Source of the DNA: Bathymodiolus brooksi | Lineage: Eukaryota > Mollusca > Bivalvia > Mytilida > Modiolidae | Direction of reading: 5' to 3' | Assembly (NCBI GenBank): GCA_963680875.1 | Contig: OY804579.1 | Span: 57,797,718-57,861,717 of the forward strand | DNA length: 64,000 bases | Part shown: positions 1-9,630 of the stretch, in pieces | Position numbering within the stretch: the first letter of the stretch is position 1 | How the letters are laid out: every line of letters begins with the position of its first letter | Program-made: the position numbers and the translations under genes | The notes under the pieces: model-generated | What the model was told of the DNA's origin: nothing | The model's database searches: none | What the model saw: only the letters and a program-made list of their open reading frames with translations

Positions 1-428
1 TGAAGGAAGATCACGTCGATCTTAACAAATTGAGGGTAAGGTTAGCGACACTGAGGGATGCATGTTTGGCCAAACTTCCACCCTGTGAAGCCACCTTCAC
101 TCAGCATGTTTTGCGATCCTCACCACAGATAAATATTTGGATGACTGCCCATGTTGCAAAACCGCCAATGAAGTCTGCAGTGCTATTTGGATGGGAAGAC
201 AGGAATGGATTAGTTCCAGTTTATTTCAAAGGCCAGATGTCTTCTGATTTTTTGCAAGACCTTGTTTGTACTTGCAAAGGAAAATCTGTGTGCATGAAAG
301 GATGAATTTGTTTTGAGCAAAGTCTATCTTGCACAGACCTTTGCCCTTGCCAAGCTGGCGACTTATGCCGCAATGAAAATACCCACCTAGCAATATCTAG
401 AAATACTGATGAAGATGATGACATATGA
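1..428 (+). pseudogene. 3' end of an unclassified Cys-rich element-type ORF, cut by the window edge
   Basis: The frame is open from the left edge (base 3) and carries a stretch with LNKLR, then CLAKLPP, then a block ending in CTCKGKSVC. I recall this order (leucine-rich block, 'LPPT/S' block, an 'FGW...GLVPV' block, then a Cys-rich tail) from a widespread uncharacterised protein family of invertebrate genomes that often behaves as repetitive DNA. An in-frame TGA at 303-305 sits where the Cys-rich tail should continue; after it the same frame runs on to 428 with CTDLCPC and CRNENT, so a TGC/TGT to TGA nonsense change is likely. No start is visible because the 5' part lies outside the window. 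It is probably a decayed copy; a selenocysteine codon or a truncated but used protein is not excluded. Function unknown. Confidence 0.5.
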
Positions 429-1797
429 TCTCATTTTTTTTTCTTTTTCATCCAGTCTCCATCTATTTCACCGAATAAAACTGTTGTTATCAAAACTATG
501 ATCTCAATTACCACGACTTCCCGTTGACGTCTTTTGTTTCATTGAGACTTGGTCTAATGTCTGTTTTAGGCAAGCATCACTGTTTTCTGTGCTTAGTAAA
601 CTTAGACAAGTTCATACGTACTATGTGTTTTTCAGTAAATAGCAGTTTCATTTGTTGCAATGTTTTTTAAGGTGTTCTTTTTATATGTTGTGGTGGTTAT
701 GTCGTAGCTTGTTTCCGTTTTATGTTTTTTCTGGAATTTGCCCAGTCTCCGGACTATGATTTCTTTAACATTTTCTATGACTTGTTCCTTTGTTCCTTCG
801 GTATACTACTGCCGATGTTTCAAACAAACAAACAAAATTAAAAAAAAAACCCAAAAAACAACCTGCCAGTGGACTCTGACCTTTACGTGGTTGGTGGGCT
901 TTCAAACTAACAAGAGAACACTTTCTTATTTGCCAAACACCTGAGATATTTGGAGTGTTCAGAGTGGTTTGTAGCCATACATTGTTCAAACGCATAATAT
1001 GTCCATAGACCTTACGTTTTTAAACAAATGGCGTTTGACCTTTCCATAAATTGCCATGTTTTTGCACAGAATATTCGTTAAGTATTGATTGACCCTACAA
1101 ATGATATGTTGCAAACACATAAGCCATTAAATTTGAATTTTGGTACCTTTTACGAAGTTTGAGGTTAATAGATATTTTACCAGTAATTAGTAAAAGTGTA
1201 CCATAACTGAAACATGTTTTTTTTTTGGAATCCGTCCACCAGTTGTCAAATGTTAAGGGTTAAAAAATAATTTGAAGGTTTCCTTTAAATGAATATCAAA
1301 TAAAAATGAGAAATGTTCAAACTATGACAGGTGAAGGTCTCTTTTATTTCTCATATATACGAAAATTGTAAAATGGCATTTTTTTTTTGGAAAATGGCCT
1401 TTTGCTATATATTCAAACAATGTAAAATAAAAAATAAGCATAAAATAATAAAATATTAAGCTTAACAAATAAAATTGGCATTCCAGTTTAAAGTTCTTCA
1501 CAGTCTTGTCGAAGAAGGGAGCCTTTTAAAACTTGTGGTGTGTTAGTTCCAATTTTTAGATCTTGACCTTTGACCCCAATTTAAAAAAAACGTGACCACA
1601 ATACATAGCGACGACATCTTTATTTCGATGCGGCTTGTTCTCCTCATTCCAACGATGTATCATACAGATGTGTGTAATTCCGTTAAGGCAAATTCGCAAA
1701 AATCTTTCGTCGGGCACCCTACTATTATTACCGGGGAACCAATGGCCGCGTCTAACAATTATACAAGCATATATTACACATAGGTGGAGGTGGAGGT
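429..1797. other. AT-rich sequence without a recognised gene
   Basis: Short ORFs here show no recognisable domain, and there are several A or T homopolymers. I see no RNA gene, terminal repeat or element end that I can name. Confidence 0.6.
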
Positions 1798-2032
1798 TAT
1801 GGTGTTTAACGCCATTTTCAATAATATTTCAGTTTTATCGTGTCGATCAGTTTTATAGATGGAGAAAACCAACGACATGCCGCAAGTCACTGACAAACTT
1901 TATCACACAATGTTGTATCGAGTACACCTTGCCCGAGCGGGATTCGAACTCACAACGTTAGTGGTGATAAGCACCGATTGTATACATGTAGTTGTTAATC
2001 CAACTACCTTATGATCACGACCACGACGAATC
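1798..2032 (-). mobile_element. tRNA-derived SINE, family 1, copy A
   Basis: Read on the minus strand the element starts at 2032 with a tRNA-like head: an A-box-like TGGTAGTTGG-type stretch and a good B box (GTTCGAATCCCG, complement near 1937-1950). The body continues through a conserved 'CCGGTTTTCTCC'-like block to a tail AAATATT..GTTAAACACC near 1798-1830. Beyond the tail lies a short (tccacc)-type simple repeat. Related copies occur at 15555, 28446, 49040 and 51627, all in the same orientation. The tail resembles what I remember of molluscan SINEs (MetaSINE type), but that name is not verified. Confidence 0.7.
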
Positions 2033-2033
2033 C

Positions 2034-2057
2034 CTATATATATATATATATATATAT
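2034..2057. repeat. (TA)n microsatellite
   Basis: About a dozen TA dinucleotides directly at the head end of the preceding SINE. Confidence 0.9.
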
Positions 2058-2367
2058 TACCTATGAAACAGTTTACAATGAGTTAAAAAACAGCATAATA
2101 AATGTCAGTATGCCCAAATAAAATATTTCAAAATTATAAAATATTTCAAAATTAAAATAGTTATGAAAACATATAAGAATGGAAAATATATAAGATCGTT
2201 TGTCATAATTTCATACACTAAAAGTCCACTTCTTATAAAAAAAATCATTGCGCTGTTTAAATAGACTACATAATAATTAGTTACCCATCTCATCAAATAA
2301 AACCCTTAAATCGTAATAAATATAATATCTATTGTCATCAATCGTTATTTGCGACAATTTTGAAAAC

Positions 2368-2536
2368 CTAACGTCCATTATATTTAGTAGGAAGTAAAGA
2401 GTTCCGTGCGTTTTTTCCATAAAAAGGACAATCAAGTAAGAAGTGGTCTAGGTCTAGGATTTCGTGTGAACCATAATTACATAATTCACATTTGCTTTCA
2501 TTGGTAAGATGCATTCTCGCAAGAGTTTTGTTGACG
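2368..2536 (-). pseudogene. non-LTR retrotransposon C-terminal zinc-knuckle fragment
   Basis: The minus strand encodes a 55-residue piece: VNKTLARMHLTNE, then CELCNYGSHEILDLDH, then FLLDCPFYGKNARN, ending in TAG at 2370-2368. The spacing C-x2-C-x(about 12)-H-x4-C is the CCHC-like finger seen near the C-terminus of several LINE polyproteins. It is preceded by an in-frame stop, so only the extreme C-terminus survives. Lineage is not assignable from this length. Confidence 0.55.
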
Positions 2537-2620
2537 GGTCAATCTAATTTTAATTAGATTGGTTTACGGGTAGGCAATACAGCGCTGCCAAAACTTGGAT
2601 GCACAAAAATGGGTTTTTCT

Positions 2621-2686
2621 ATGGGCCAGGCTCAGTACGTTGCAAAGGACAGAAGAAGATGGCGACAAATTGTTGATGCCGGATGA
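2621..2686 (+). pseudogene. short LINE-type C-terminal remnant
   Basis: Translates to MGQAQYVAKDRRRW followed by RQIVDAG and a TGA stop. An 'AKDR..WR..V' ending before the stop is typical of LINE polyprotein C-termini. It is followed by (AAGT)n-like bases at 2698-2710, which could be a tail. On the opposite strand from the fragment just upstream, so it is a separate insertion. Confidence 0.4.
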
Positions 2687-2746
2687 ATAGGATATAAAGT
2701 AAGTAAGTAATAAAGCGCTGCCAAAATTTGGATGTACAAAATTCTA

Positions 2747-2893
2747 TGCATATAAACCTTTCCTCTCAATGCAACCAAACTGTATGACACGCCTGCTTTT
2801 AGTCCGGTACTCGTGACTTCTCGGATTTTGTTATTGTACTAAGACAGACGTGTCATACAAATTGGTTACATTAAGAGGAAAGGTTTATATGTA
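2747..2893. repeat. fold-back element, arms of about 45 bp
   Basis: The left arm (2747-2796, containing ATAAACCTTTCCTC) is matched in inverted orientation by 2845-2893 with a few mismatches, around a loop of about 48 bases. It could be a small MITE. Part of the loop (2812-2835) is matched again in inverted orientation at about 3198-3222. Confidence 0.7.
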
Positions 2894-3827
2894 CTTATTC
2901 ATCTTAAAAGCATCTCGGGTTCAGACATTGTTTAATTTGGAGAAATGAAGCACTAGTTTGTTCATGATGATATGCCGTGACCTCCCCTTTTTTTTCGTTA
3001 TGTGACTAAAAGAATATTTTCACGGGTTGTCCTTTCCTTTTAAAAGAAATGTGTCTGGTTTAGAAAGTCCAAGTTAAGACACGTCTTCAATCGATGCTAT
3101 GCATTTTTACTTTTGCCGAGATTGAGTTTCTTGTCGCCTATGGGGGACGCCATTAAAATATGGATTCATCCGTAATTTGACCCCTCTAACAACAAGAAAA
3201 TCCGAGGGGTCACGAGTACCAGAAATTTTTTTTGTCAGTTAATAAATCAGCATGCATACCTTTTGTTCACCACCAAGAAATTTCCAAACAATATATATTT
3301 TGAAATAATGACGAAACCAGGATGACATATAGATACAGGAATTCTAAGTACACACGTACTTATAGAGATTCGCTGAAGAACTGCTATTGTATGCTTAACC
3401 TCGATACTAAACGGAAGAATAAAGTAAATTATTAATTTATGGTTAGGTAAAGTAAAGATATAACTAATCATTTTATCTGGTAATATTGTCCTCATTGTGT
3501 AGCAAATTACAACATATTTATTATCAATGAATGTACCGATCAAATATCAAAGCGTTTTCAATATACAAATGTATACATATCATATCCCTAATCAGAAACA
3601 AGAAACTTACCACATATATAATAATATATTACTGACCAAATAGTGTATATTGGAGTGTATTTGTAGATTCCTCACCAAATATAATCTGTTGACCGTCAAC
3701 AGTTTTCGGTCTATTGGACCGGGTCCGATCTGTTGATCGCTTGCCCTACTTTTATTGGTTACTTAAAATAGCTACACGCGTATGCCACGTGATTCCCTGT
3801 CGTCTGTAACGTTTACTAAAAACAAAA
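2894..3827. other. No recognised gene
   Basis: AT-rich sequence with short unassigned ORFs on both strands. The only structure noted is the inverted match of 3198-3222 to the loop of the fold-back element at 2812-2835. Confidence 0.5.
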
Positions 3828-3909
3828 ATGGCGACATCGATTGAGGTTCGCCGATCTGTCTGAAGATGAAATGGAGGAGATTTTAAACGAAACGAAAAAT
3901 AATTTATAA
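3828..3909 (+). pseudogene. Possible N-terminal scrap of a Crypton/ZMYM-like recombinase-related ORF
   Basis: An ATG at 3828 starts MATSI; after a one-base frame change the sequence reads RFADLSEDEMEEILNETKNN and stops at 3907-3909. The 'RF..LSEDEMEEIL' start is familiar from invertebrate proteins related to Crypton/ZMYM-type recombinase domains, but only about 25 residues remain and the assignment rests on memory. Confidence 0.3.
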
Positions 3910-4056
3910 GCTGGTCGCGATAAGCCAGTAAAACTAAAAACAGGAAAAGAAATTAAAATAGAAAGCATTAAATATGATAAGATATAACAAATCAGTTATA
4001 GAACAACAGCTTTTGTCCTCGGACCCAGTCAATAACTGTATACTGTTACTTTCACT

Positions 4057-4121
4057 TCAATCGTAACTACTCGGCCATTCTCGCTGCAGGGTAGCGAGAA
4101 TGGCTGAGTAGTTACGATTGA
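4057..4121. repeat. Near-perfect 29-bp hairpin
   Basis: Arms 4057-4085 and 4093-4121 are complementary at 28 of 29 positions around a 7-base loop. The arm begins TCAATCGTAACTACTCG; a closely related CGTAACTACTCG motif opens a larger imperfect inverted repeat in each unit of the 37-43 kb tandem triplication. Confidence 0.9.
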
Positions 4122-4559
4122 CTTTCACTTTGCATTCAATTAGATATTACTATTTTTACTGAAAGAATCTGTAAAAAAGAGTTGGCCCCTCATGTTGATA
4201 TTTTAAGCGAAGGTAAAATGACATTGTCACATAATTGTAAAGTTGAGGTAAACATTTCAAAGTTTTTTTTAAAACGTATATACATACTATAATTGTGATA
4301 TTTTTATTAAAAAATATGTAATTGATTATGCTGATAATTTAATCAAATAATAAAATAATAATAGTAAGAATAAAATAATAATTATAATAATAATTTTAGT
4401 AAGAGTATAAATATATTTAATCAGGTGTAAATTTAACTCAGTGAGTTTGTACTCACTTTCTAAATAACAAGTCTGTCATTGGGTAAATAATATTCTTTGT
4501 CTAGATAGATATTTAATCTCAACCATTTTATTTCTATTTCATTCTTGGCTAATTTATAC

Positions 4560-5228
4560 GCAATGATTGCGTCGTTGCACGACGTTTGAGCGCATTGGTC
4601 TTACATTTGAGCGCAAAAAATCCTACGTTTGAGCGCAAAAAAATCCACGATTAAGCGCATTTTACCTTAGCTATTTACCTGAGAGAAAAAAATTAAAATT
4701 ATAAAACTTTTAAGAAATTATTATAAAAATGATCTTTAAAATGGAGTTTTTCATATCGGAAACAAATAGAGAGAAGAAAAGTTTAATTTACGATGGCTAC
4801 ACTTTTAGAGTCGATAGAGTTTTAAAGAATTCGGAAATTTCCTGGAGATGCACAAAAAACAGTTGCAAGTGCAGAATAAGAACAGATGCAGAGTGCAAAG
4901 CTATATTGAAAGGCCAAAATGAACACAACCATCCCACTGACGACCGAAAACTTGAAAGACAACAAGTAAGAGTATCTGTAAAACGTAAAGCAACTGACAT
5001 ATCAACGCGTCCTGCAAAAATAATTCGTCAGACTTTACAAGAGACAGACGAATCTCATCTTCGGCCGTCTCATCTTAAAAGTATTTCTCAGTCTCTTTAT
5101 ATTATATTATATTAAATTCCCCAGGTAAACCACAGGTAAAATGCGCTCAAACGTAGGAAAGATTTGCGCTCAAACGTAACACACCTAAAATTGAAAATGC
5201 GCCCAAACGTAGTGCGCCCGATTGCGTG
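4560..5228 (+). mobile_element. MULE-like element carrying only a FLYWCH gene
   Basis: Both ends carry imperfect inverted repeats built from the motif GTTTGAGCGCA. The left end has it in direct orientation near 4585, 4606, 4627 and 4650 (the last as ATTAAGCGCA); the right end has it inverted near 5141, 5160 and 5195. Outermost bases are CGCAAT-like on both sides. Such ends with multiple subterminal motif copies around a FLYWCH-domain ORF fit a Mutator-like element that has lost its transposase. No clear target duplication could be read. Confidence 0.6.
4729..5115 (+). CDS. FLYWCH-type zinc finger protein, 128 aa
   Basis: The protein has one FLYWCH finger at residues about 10-70: the hydrophobic KSLIYDGYTFRVDR start, W39, C41, C46 and the H66-x-H68 pair (pattern W-x-C-x4-C-x19-H-x-H). 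FLYWCH fingers bind DNA and often accompany MULE transposases; the rest of this ORF (71-128) is basic, then turns low-complexity and simply runs into AT-rich sequence, so the true C-terminus or a splice site is uncertain. The ATG at 4729 is first in frame; the one at 4741 (MEFFIS) is an alternative. It lies inside the inverted repeats at 4560-5228. It may be coding or a decaying remnant. Confidence 0.6.
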   Translation: MIFKMEFFISETNREKKSLIYDGYTFRVDRVLKNSEISWRCTKNSCKCRIRTDAECKAILKGQNEHNHPTDDRKLERQQVRVSVKRKATDISTRPAKIIRQTLQETDESHLRPSHLKSISQSLYIILY

Positions 5229-5289
5229 AATTTATAAAGGAAAATAATATAAAAATATTATGGATTTAACAGGACTTTTAATGTTTATC

Positions 5290-5486
5290 CAAAATTTAGA
5301 ATTTACTACACTTCGTATGTTAGTATACATGTAATTTCACGGAGAATTTATATAGTAGACGTGAATACTTGTACTAGAAACGTTTTCTAGATTTTCACAT
5401 GTTGGAATTTATTACACTTCGGAGTTTAACGGAGTTTTATACAGTAGACAATATACTTGAATACTTGTACTAGAAACGTTTTCTAG
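5290..5486. repeat. Imperfect tandem duplication, about 90-100 bp
   Basis: Both halves run from AATTTA(C/T)TACACTTCG to CTTGTACTAGAAACG and a near-palindromic CTAGAAACGTTTTCTAG. The second half ends exactly at the left target duplication of the hAT-type element. Confidence 0.7.
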
Positions 5487-5493
5487 CTAGAAT

Positions 5494-6078
5494 CAATGGC
5501 GTAGCTTCCATTGAGGCAATGAGGCAACTGCCTCACTAGATTTTTTTGCAGAAAAAAAATTAATGTGATTATAAAAGTTGATTAAAATACGAGAAATAAA
5601 ACATTTGTCAAAGTTTGTAATAAAAATATATTCTACATCATTAATTGAAATCGTTTACGGAAACTTTTGGCTCCGTCATGTTACATAATTTAGTATAGTT
5701 TGTTGCCGTGTGCCAAAGTTTGAAAGTGGAAATGCGCCGGGCTTAAATCCGCTCTTAGATACAAGCTAATTTTATCTTCTCGTTTTTCCCCCGATTGCAG
5801 ATATAGATTCTATCTGAAACTCGGGAAGAAGCTTCATGTAGCCACTCCCAAGGTTCTGAAATAAATTCACAAACACAGTCATTTGACGCATATCGAAATA
5901 GTTTTCTGCGTGTTATATCGGTTATTATTGAAATCATAAATTATCCATTTAAACTCGGGAAAATGCGTTTCAATCGCCCTTTTTTTCTCTCCAATTTCTG
6001 GACCCCTCCTAGCATTTTTTCGCCTCGCTGCGCTCGGTGAATTGCCTCACTAGAAAAAAGACCCAAGCTACGCCACTG
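5494..6078. mobile_element. Non-autonomous hAT-type DNA transposon, 585 bp
   Basis: The left end CAATGGCGTAGCTTCC is inverted at the right end as CAGTGGCGTAGCTTGG, 14 of 16 identical. An exact 8-bp direct repeat, GCTAGAAT, flanks both ends (5486-5493 and 6079-6086), the target duplication length of hAT elements. The CAGTGGCGTA terminus is also of hAT type. No transposase is encoded; short ORFs inside are not recognisable. Secondary complementarity (GAGGCAA and TGCCTCACTAG near both ends) extends the termini. Confidence 0.85.
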
Positions 6079-6086
6079 GCTAGAAT

Positions 6087-7891
6087 ATATTATATGATCC
6101 AGTCAGTTGGTAGCAAAAATATAATGATAATGTCAACGGAAAGAGAAATTAGAGAAAAAAGAAGTTACACAATGGAACTACGTTTGAGGCGGATAAAGAG
6201 CTAACTCCGGTTAAAGGGAAACTTCGCGATTTTTTACACGTTAGCTAAATATGTACCTGGTGATATAAAATACATATTCACAAAGTTTTATCGACATATT
6301 TCCACAAATAACGAAGCAAATCGCAAATTTGTAATTTTAATTTCTAATTTTTCAAACAGGCTGTGACATTTTAACCTGATAATGCATTGTGGGATTGAAA
6401 TTTAAAGTCTGGGTCGCTGATGTTAAATTCGCTTCATTTAAAGCGCTCAGAGGACTGCAATTTAAATATAATAACCGTTGGAAAATTAAATACTGAAATG
6501 AACAGCTACGTACCTTTTTGACAAACAACTATTTTAAATGAACAAAATGTTTCATTTCCTTTATATTTACAACGGAAAGAGTGTTTTACAACAGTCACCT
6601 ATATTCACTATATGTAGGATCCCTTTTACAATTATGTTCATTTTGTTTTACTGCTAATGTGCTGAAAAATATAATGGATAATTTTGACAACGCGTAACTT
6701 GTGTATTGATCGGATTAATAAAATGGGAATTTGAATACACACTATTTGCTTTCCAAGACGAGTTGGTAGATCGTTTATTATTTATTAAAGATAAAATATT
6801 TTTAAAACATTAGAATAAATATAATGTTGAAATAACAGGAACAATTATAATTGTAATTATGTTTTAGATGATAAAAAAGTATACACCATCCTTGAAATTA
6901 TAAGTTTTCATTATTAGAGGCGCCAAATTGGCCTAACTATATATAACTGTCTCATCATAATTAATATATATTCACAATTTTAACGATCGATGTTCATAAA
7001 AGATGTTTTAATTTTAATTAAAGAACTAAAAATTAAAGGTTAGGAGATCGGGTGGCAACTGAGTTTACAAAGTTAGTGTTTAAAGAAGAAAAAACTATTT
7101 GGTCAGTGACCCCCAGAAGGCACAAAACCTAAATATATGTTTTTTTTTCAGCTTGGAACCCCGTAAACAAACTTGACCTATAATTTTGATATCCACTGAT
7201 ATTCATTCAGACAAAGTTTGGAAGAGATCATGATCATGAACGGTATAAACAGATGTAGAGCAGTCAAAATATACAGAGATTAGGCCACACCAAATTTACT
7301 TCTTGTTCTTCGGATTTTGTGCTAAAAACGTTGGAGCGAGCAAGTGATTTAAAAATGTTAATCTCTTTTCCTTTTTTTTGTTTGTTTGTCATTTTTGATG
7401 AGCGAAACGTAAAATATTATACGGAAAATATATTTCTTATATTTTTCATGTATTTTCAGAAGCGAGAGACCATATTTTGATTTTAAATATTTTATTCTTC
7501 AATAAATTAACGCAAATAATTCCTGAAATAAGAAGTGAAAGGCGGGATTTACTTATTTTTATTTTCATTCTGAAAACGACAGGTACATTCACACCGGTTC
7601 ACTCAGTAGGGTACCTAATATTGCGTAATGAGTTTAGGTCCACACAGGAAGTCGCCAGGCAGAATATACAAGTGTCATTTTACATCCGGTCGACGGGACT
7701 CTGACCGAATACTTGAATACATGTGTCACAATCTTTGGCAATAATCAGAAACGCAATACACATTTTGTGACCAGTTAACGCTACCCATGACTAGAATAGG
7801 ATATGCAATACACATTTTAAAGGTTCTAATAGGTGATCAAAATACACGACCCTGATCAAGTATGCAGTAGGAATGGGTGCATATTAATGCA
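6087..7891. other. No recognised gene
   Basis: AT-rich with scattered short ORFs that carry no domain. A phrase beginning AAGGGAAACTTCGCG near 6214 looks like an element end, but no partner was found. Confidence 0.5.
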
Positions 7892-7996
7892 CACTGGCGG
7901 ATCAAGGGGGTGTTCGACAATTTAGTAAAATTCGTGTATAAATTGAGCAAACAAGAGCCTGGGATCCCGTTTTCAAAACTGCTGGATCCGCGCCTG
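7892..7996. mobile_element. Small MITE with CACTGGCGGATC-type ends
   Basis: The left end CACTGGCGGATCAAGG pairs imperfectly with the right end, which read inverted is CAGGCGCGGATCCAGC. The flanks share ATGCA (7887-7891 and 7997-8001), a possible 5-bp target duplication. The ends resemble the better preserved element at 50454-50651. Confidence 0.5.
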
Positions 7997-8252
7997 ATGC
8001 AGCAATGATTCTGGGGCTATTTTCACAAAAAAAATTAAGATTAACATTGATCGTAAGTTATATTGAATTGTTCATTTTTATCTTGATTTTTTTTTGTGCC
8101 TCATCAGAATGATATAGCAACAACCAAAATTATGAAGTAAAGCAGGGTGAATAAGGCAGGATAGAAAATTCTTCTTGCAAACCCCAAAAAACAAAATAGA
8201 CAAAAACCATTCGTATGCAATTTTTCCTTATAAAAACAACAACCATATTTGT

Positions 8253-8639
8253 TATGATTATTCTAAGATTCTAAAATCTCGTGTTTTGTATAATGGCGAA
8301 ATGTCAGAATATTTTCCATGTAATATAGGAGTACGACAATGAGAAAACCTTTCCCCTTTCTTATTCTCAATATATTTAAATGATCTCCAACAGTTTCTTG
8401 AAGAAAGGAATGTATGTGGCTTGGATTGTATATCTGATGAGATCGAAGGAGAATTTGATATTTATTTAAAACTCTTTGTGTTACTATATGCTGATGATAC
8501 AGTTTTATTTTCGGATTCTGCATCAGATCTACAATTACAACTAAATATTTGTTGTGAGTACTGTAACATCTGGAAACTTAAAGGACAAATGACACAAAAA
8601 ATAATTTTCTCAATTTTGTTTGATTTGGTCATTAAATAA
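8253..8639 (+). pseudogene. Non-LTR reverse transcriptase fragment
   Basis: One frame reads through RT core motifs: a CNIGVRQ block, then an in-frame TGA at 8340-8342 where G is expected, then NLSPFLFSIYLNDLQ, and LLYADDTVLFSDS with the catalytic YADD at 8487-8498. The C-terminal half ends at 8639 without the thumb or later domains. This is the palm region (RT blocks 4-5) of a LINE, broken by one nonsense codon and truncated on both sides. Confidence 0.75.
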
Positions 8640-8854
8640 ACTATAAACATTGTCTTAATTGAAAATAACCCCCTAGGACGCTCATTTTATTGATTATTAC
8701 CTTTTGAAATTGTCGCGATCTCTGACCTATACATTTTATAGAAAACAAAAAGAAATAAATTGAGAAATATTTTAACCTCTACTCTGGAGTTCATCAACAC
8801 ATTAAATGCCAAATAACAAAAACACAACTACAATATGAGTATGCAGGGTCAAAA
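8640..8854. other. Short AT-rich spacer
   Basis: Lies between the LINE fragment and the first ATG of the Ngaro-like element; it may hold that element's 5' terminal repeat, but I could not identify a matching repeat downstream. Confidence 0.3.
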
Positions 8855-9630
8855 ATGAGTTTTGAAGATTTAGAATTTAATTTGTTTGTCGCTGGAGAAC
8901 TAGAAATTATATCTGGTAAAAAAATCAGTGACAAAGAAAAGAAAGGCAGAATTAAATTATTAAAGAAAATTTCATATTTTTATGAATTGTACGAATGGAA
9001 AAACACACATAATTAGACAAATTGAAAATGGCTTGGCCGATTGGACACATGACTTTAGTGAAGTAGAAACACCTTTGCTCATAAAATATGTGAAAATTGA
9101 ACAGAGGGGTAAACAAAGTGAGCAAAAGAAAATTTCCAAAAAGGATGAAAACGTGTTTTATTGCCCTTTTTATCAACGTAAAAAAATGTTCTCAGTCAAA
9201 TTCTCATTATGGAAAAATAAAGGGAATTGATCGATATTTACAACACATTTGTGCTACATGTTATAGGAAGGAAGGTAAAAAAATGTATCATCCAGAATGT
9301 TCTGAGATGTGCCCTCTTCAAAGAGCATGACTAGGTTATATAAAGGTAAAAAGTACATGTAGTGAGCAAACATACTTTGGCAACAGTTCAAAATTGATAA
9401 GATAGTAAGCTTAATCCTTTAGCCGATATATTTTTACCATCATATATTAAAAACAAAGACAGTGTTTCAGATATTACAGAGTTTAAAGAGAAATGTGAAG
9501 GGTTTTGTAAAAAGAATAAACAGGTGCTTTGTGATGATTTAAGTTTAAATATAGAACTTATTGATACCAATGTAAAAGAAGATTTAAGTAATTATGAAAT
9601 TGTAGAATTAAAAAAAATTGTCACAATCTA
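8855..9630 (+). pseudogene. Ngaro/DIRS-like element: N-terminal region with zinc-finger motif
   Basis: A first frame starts at 8855 (MSFEDLEFNLFVAGELEII) and stops at 9014-9016. Two further frames carry the continuation: RQIENGLADWTHDF, then FYCPFYQRKK..., then LQHICATCYRKEGKK and HPECSEMCP. The CxxC/H..C spacing is the zinc-binding block that commonly precedes the RT in DIRS/Ngaro-type polyproteins. From about 9411 another open stretch (ADIFLPSYIKNK to NYEIVELKK) continues to 9630. At least three frame changes and one stop show the gene is dead. It leads directly into the RT region. Confidence 0.65.

Noticed and set aside
3632..7107. ACTGACCAAATAGT at 3632 inverted at about 7094 as ends of a 3.5-kb element
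   Set aside because: Only 14 bases match, no target duplication; several such matches are expected by chance in 64 kb.
8421..8639. Intact small RT gene
   Set aside because: It is the middle of an RT palm domain with an in-frame stop just upstream and no C-terminal domain.
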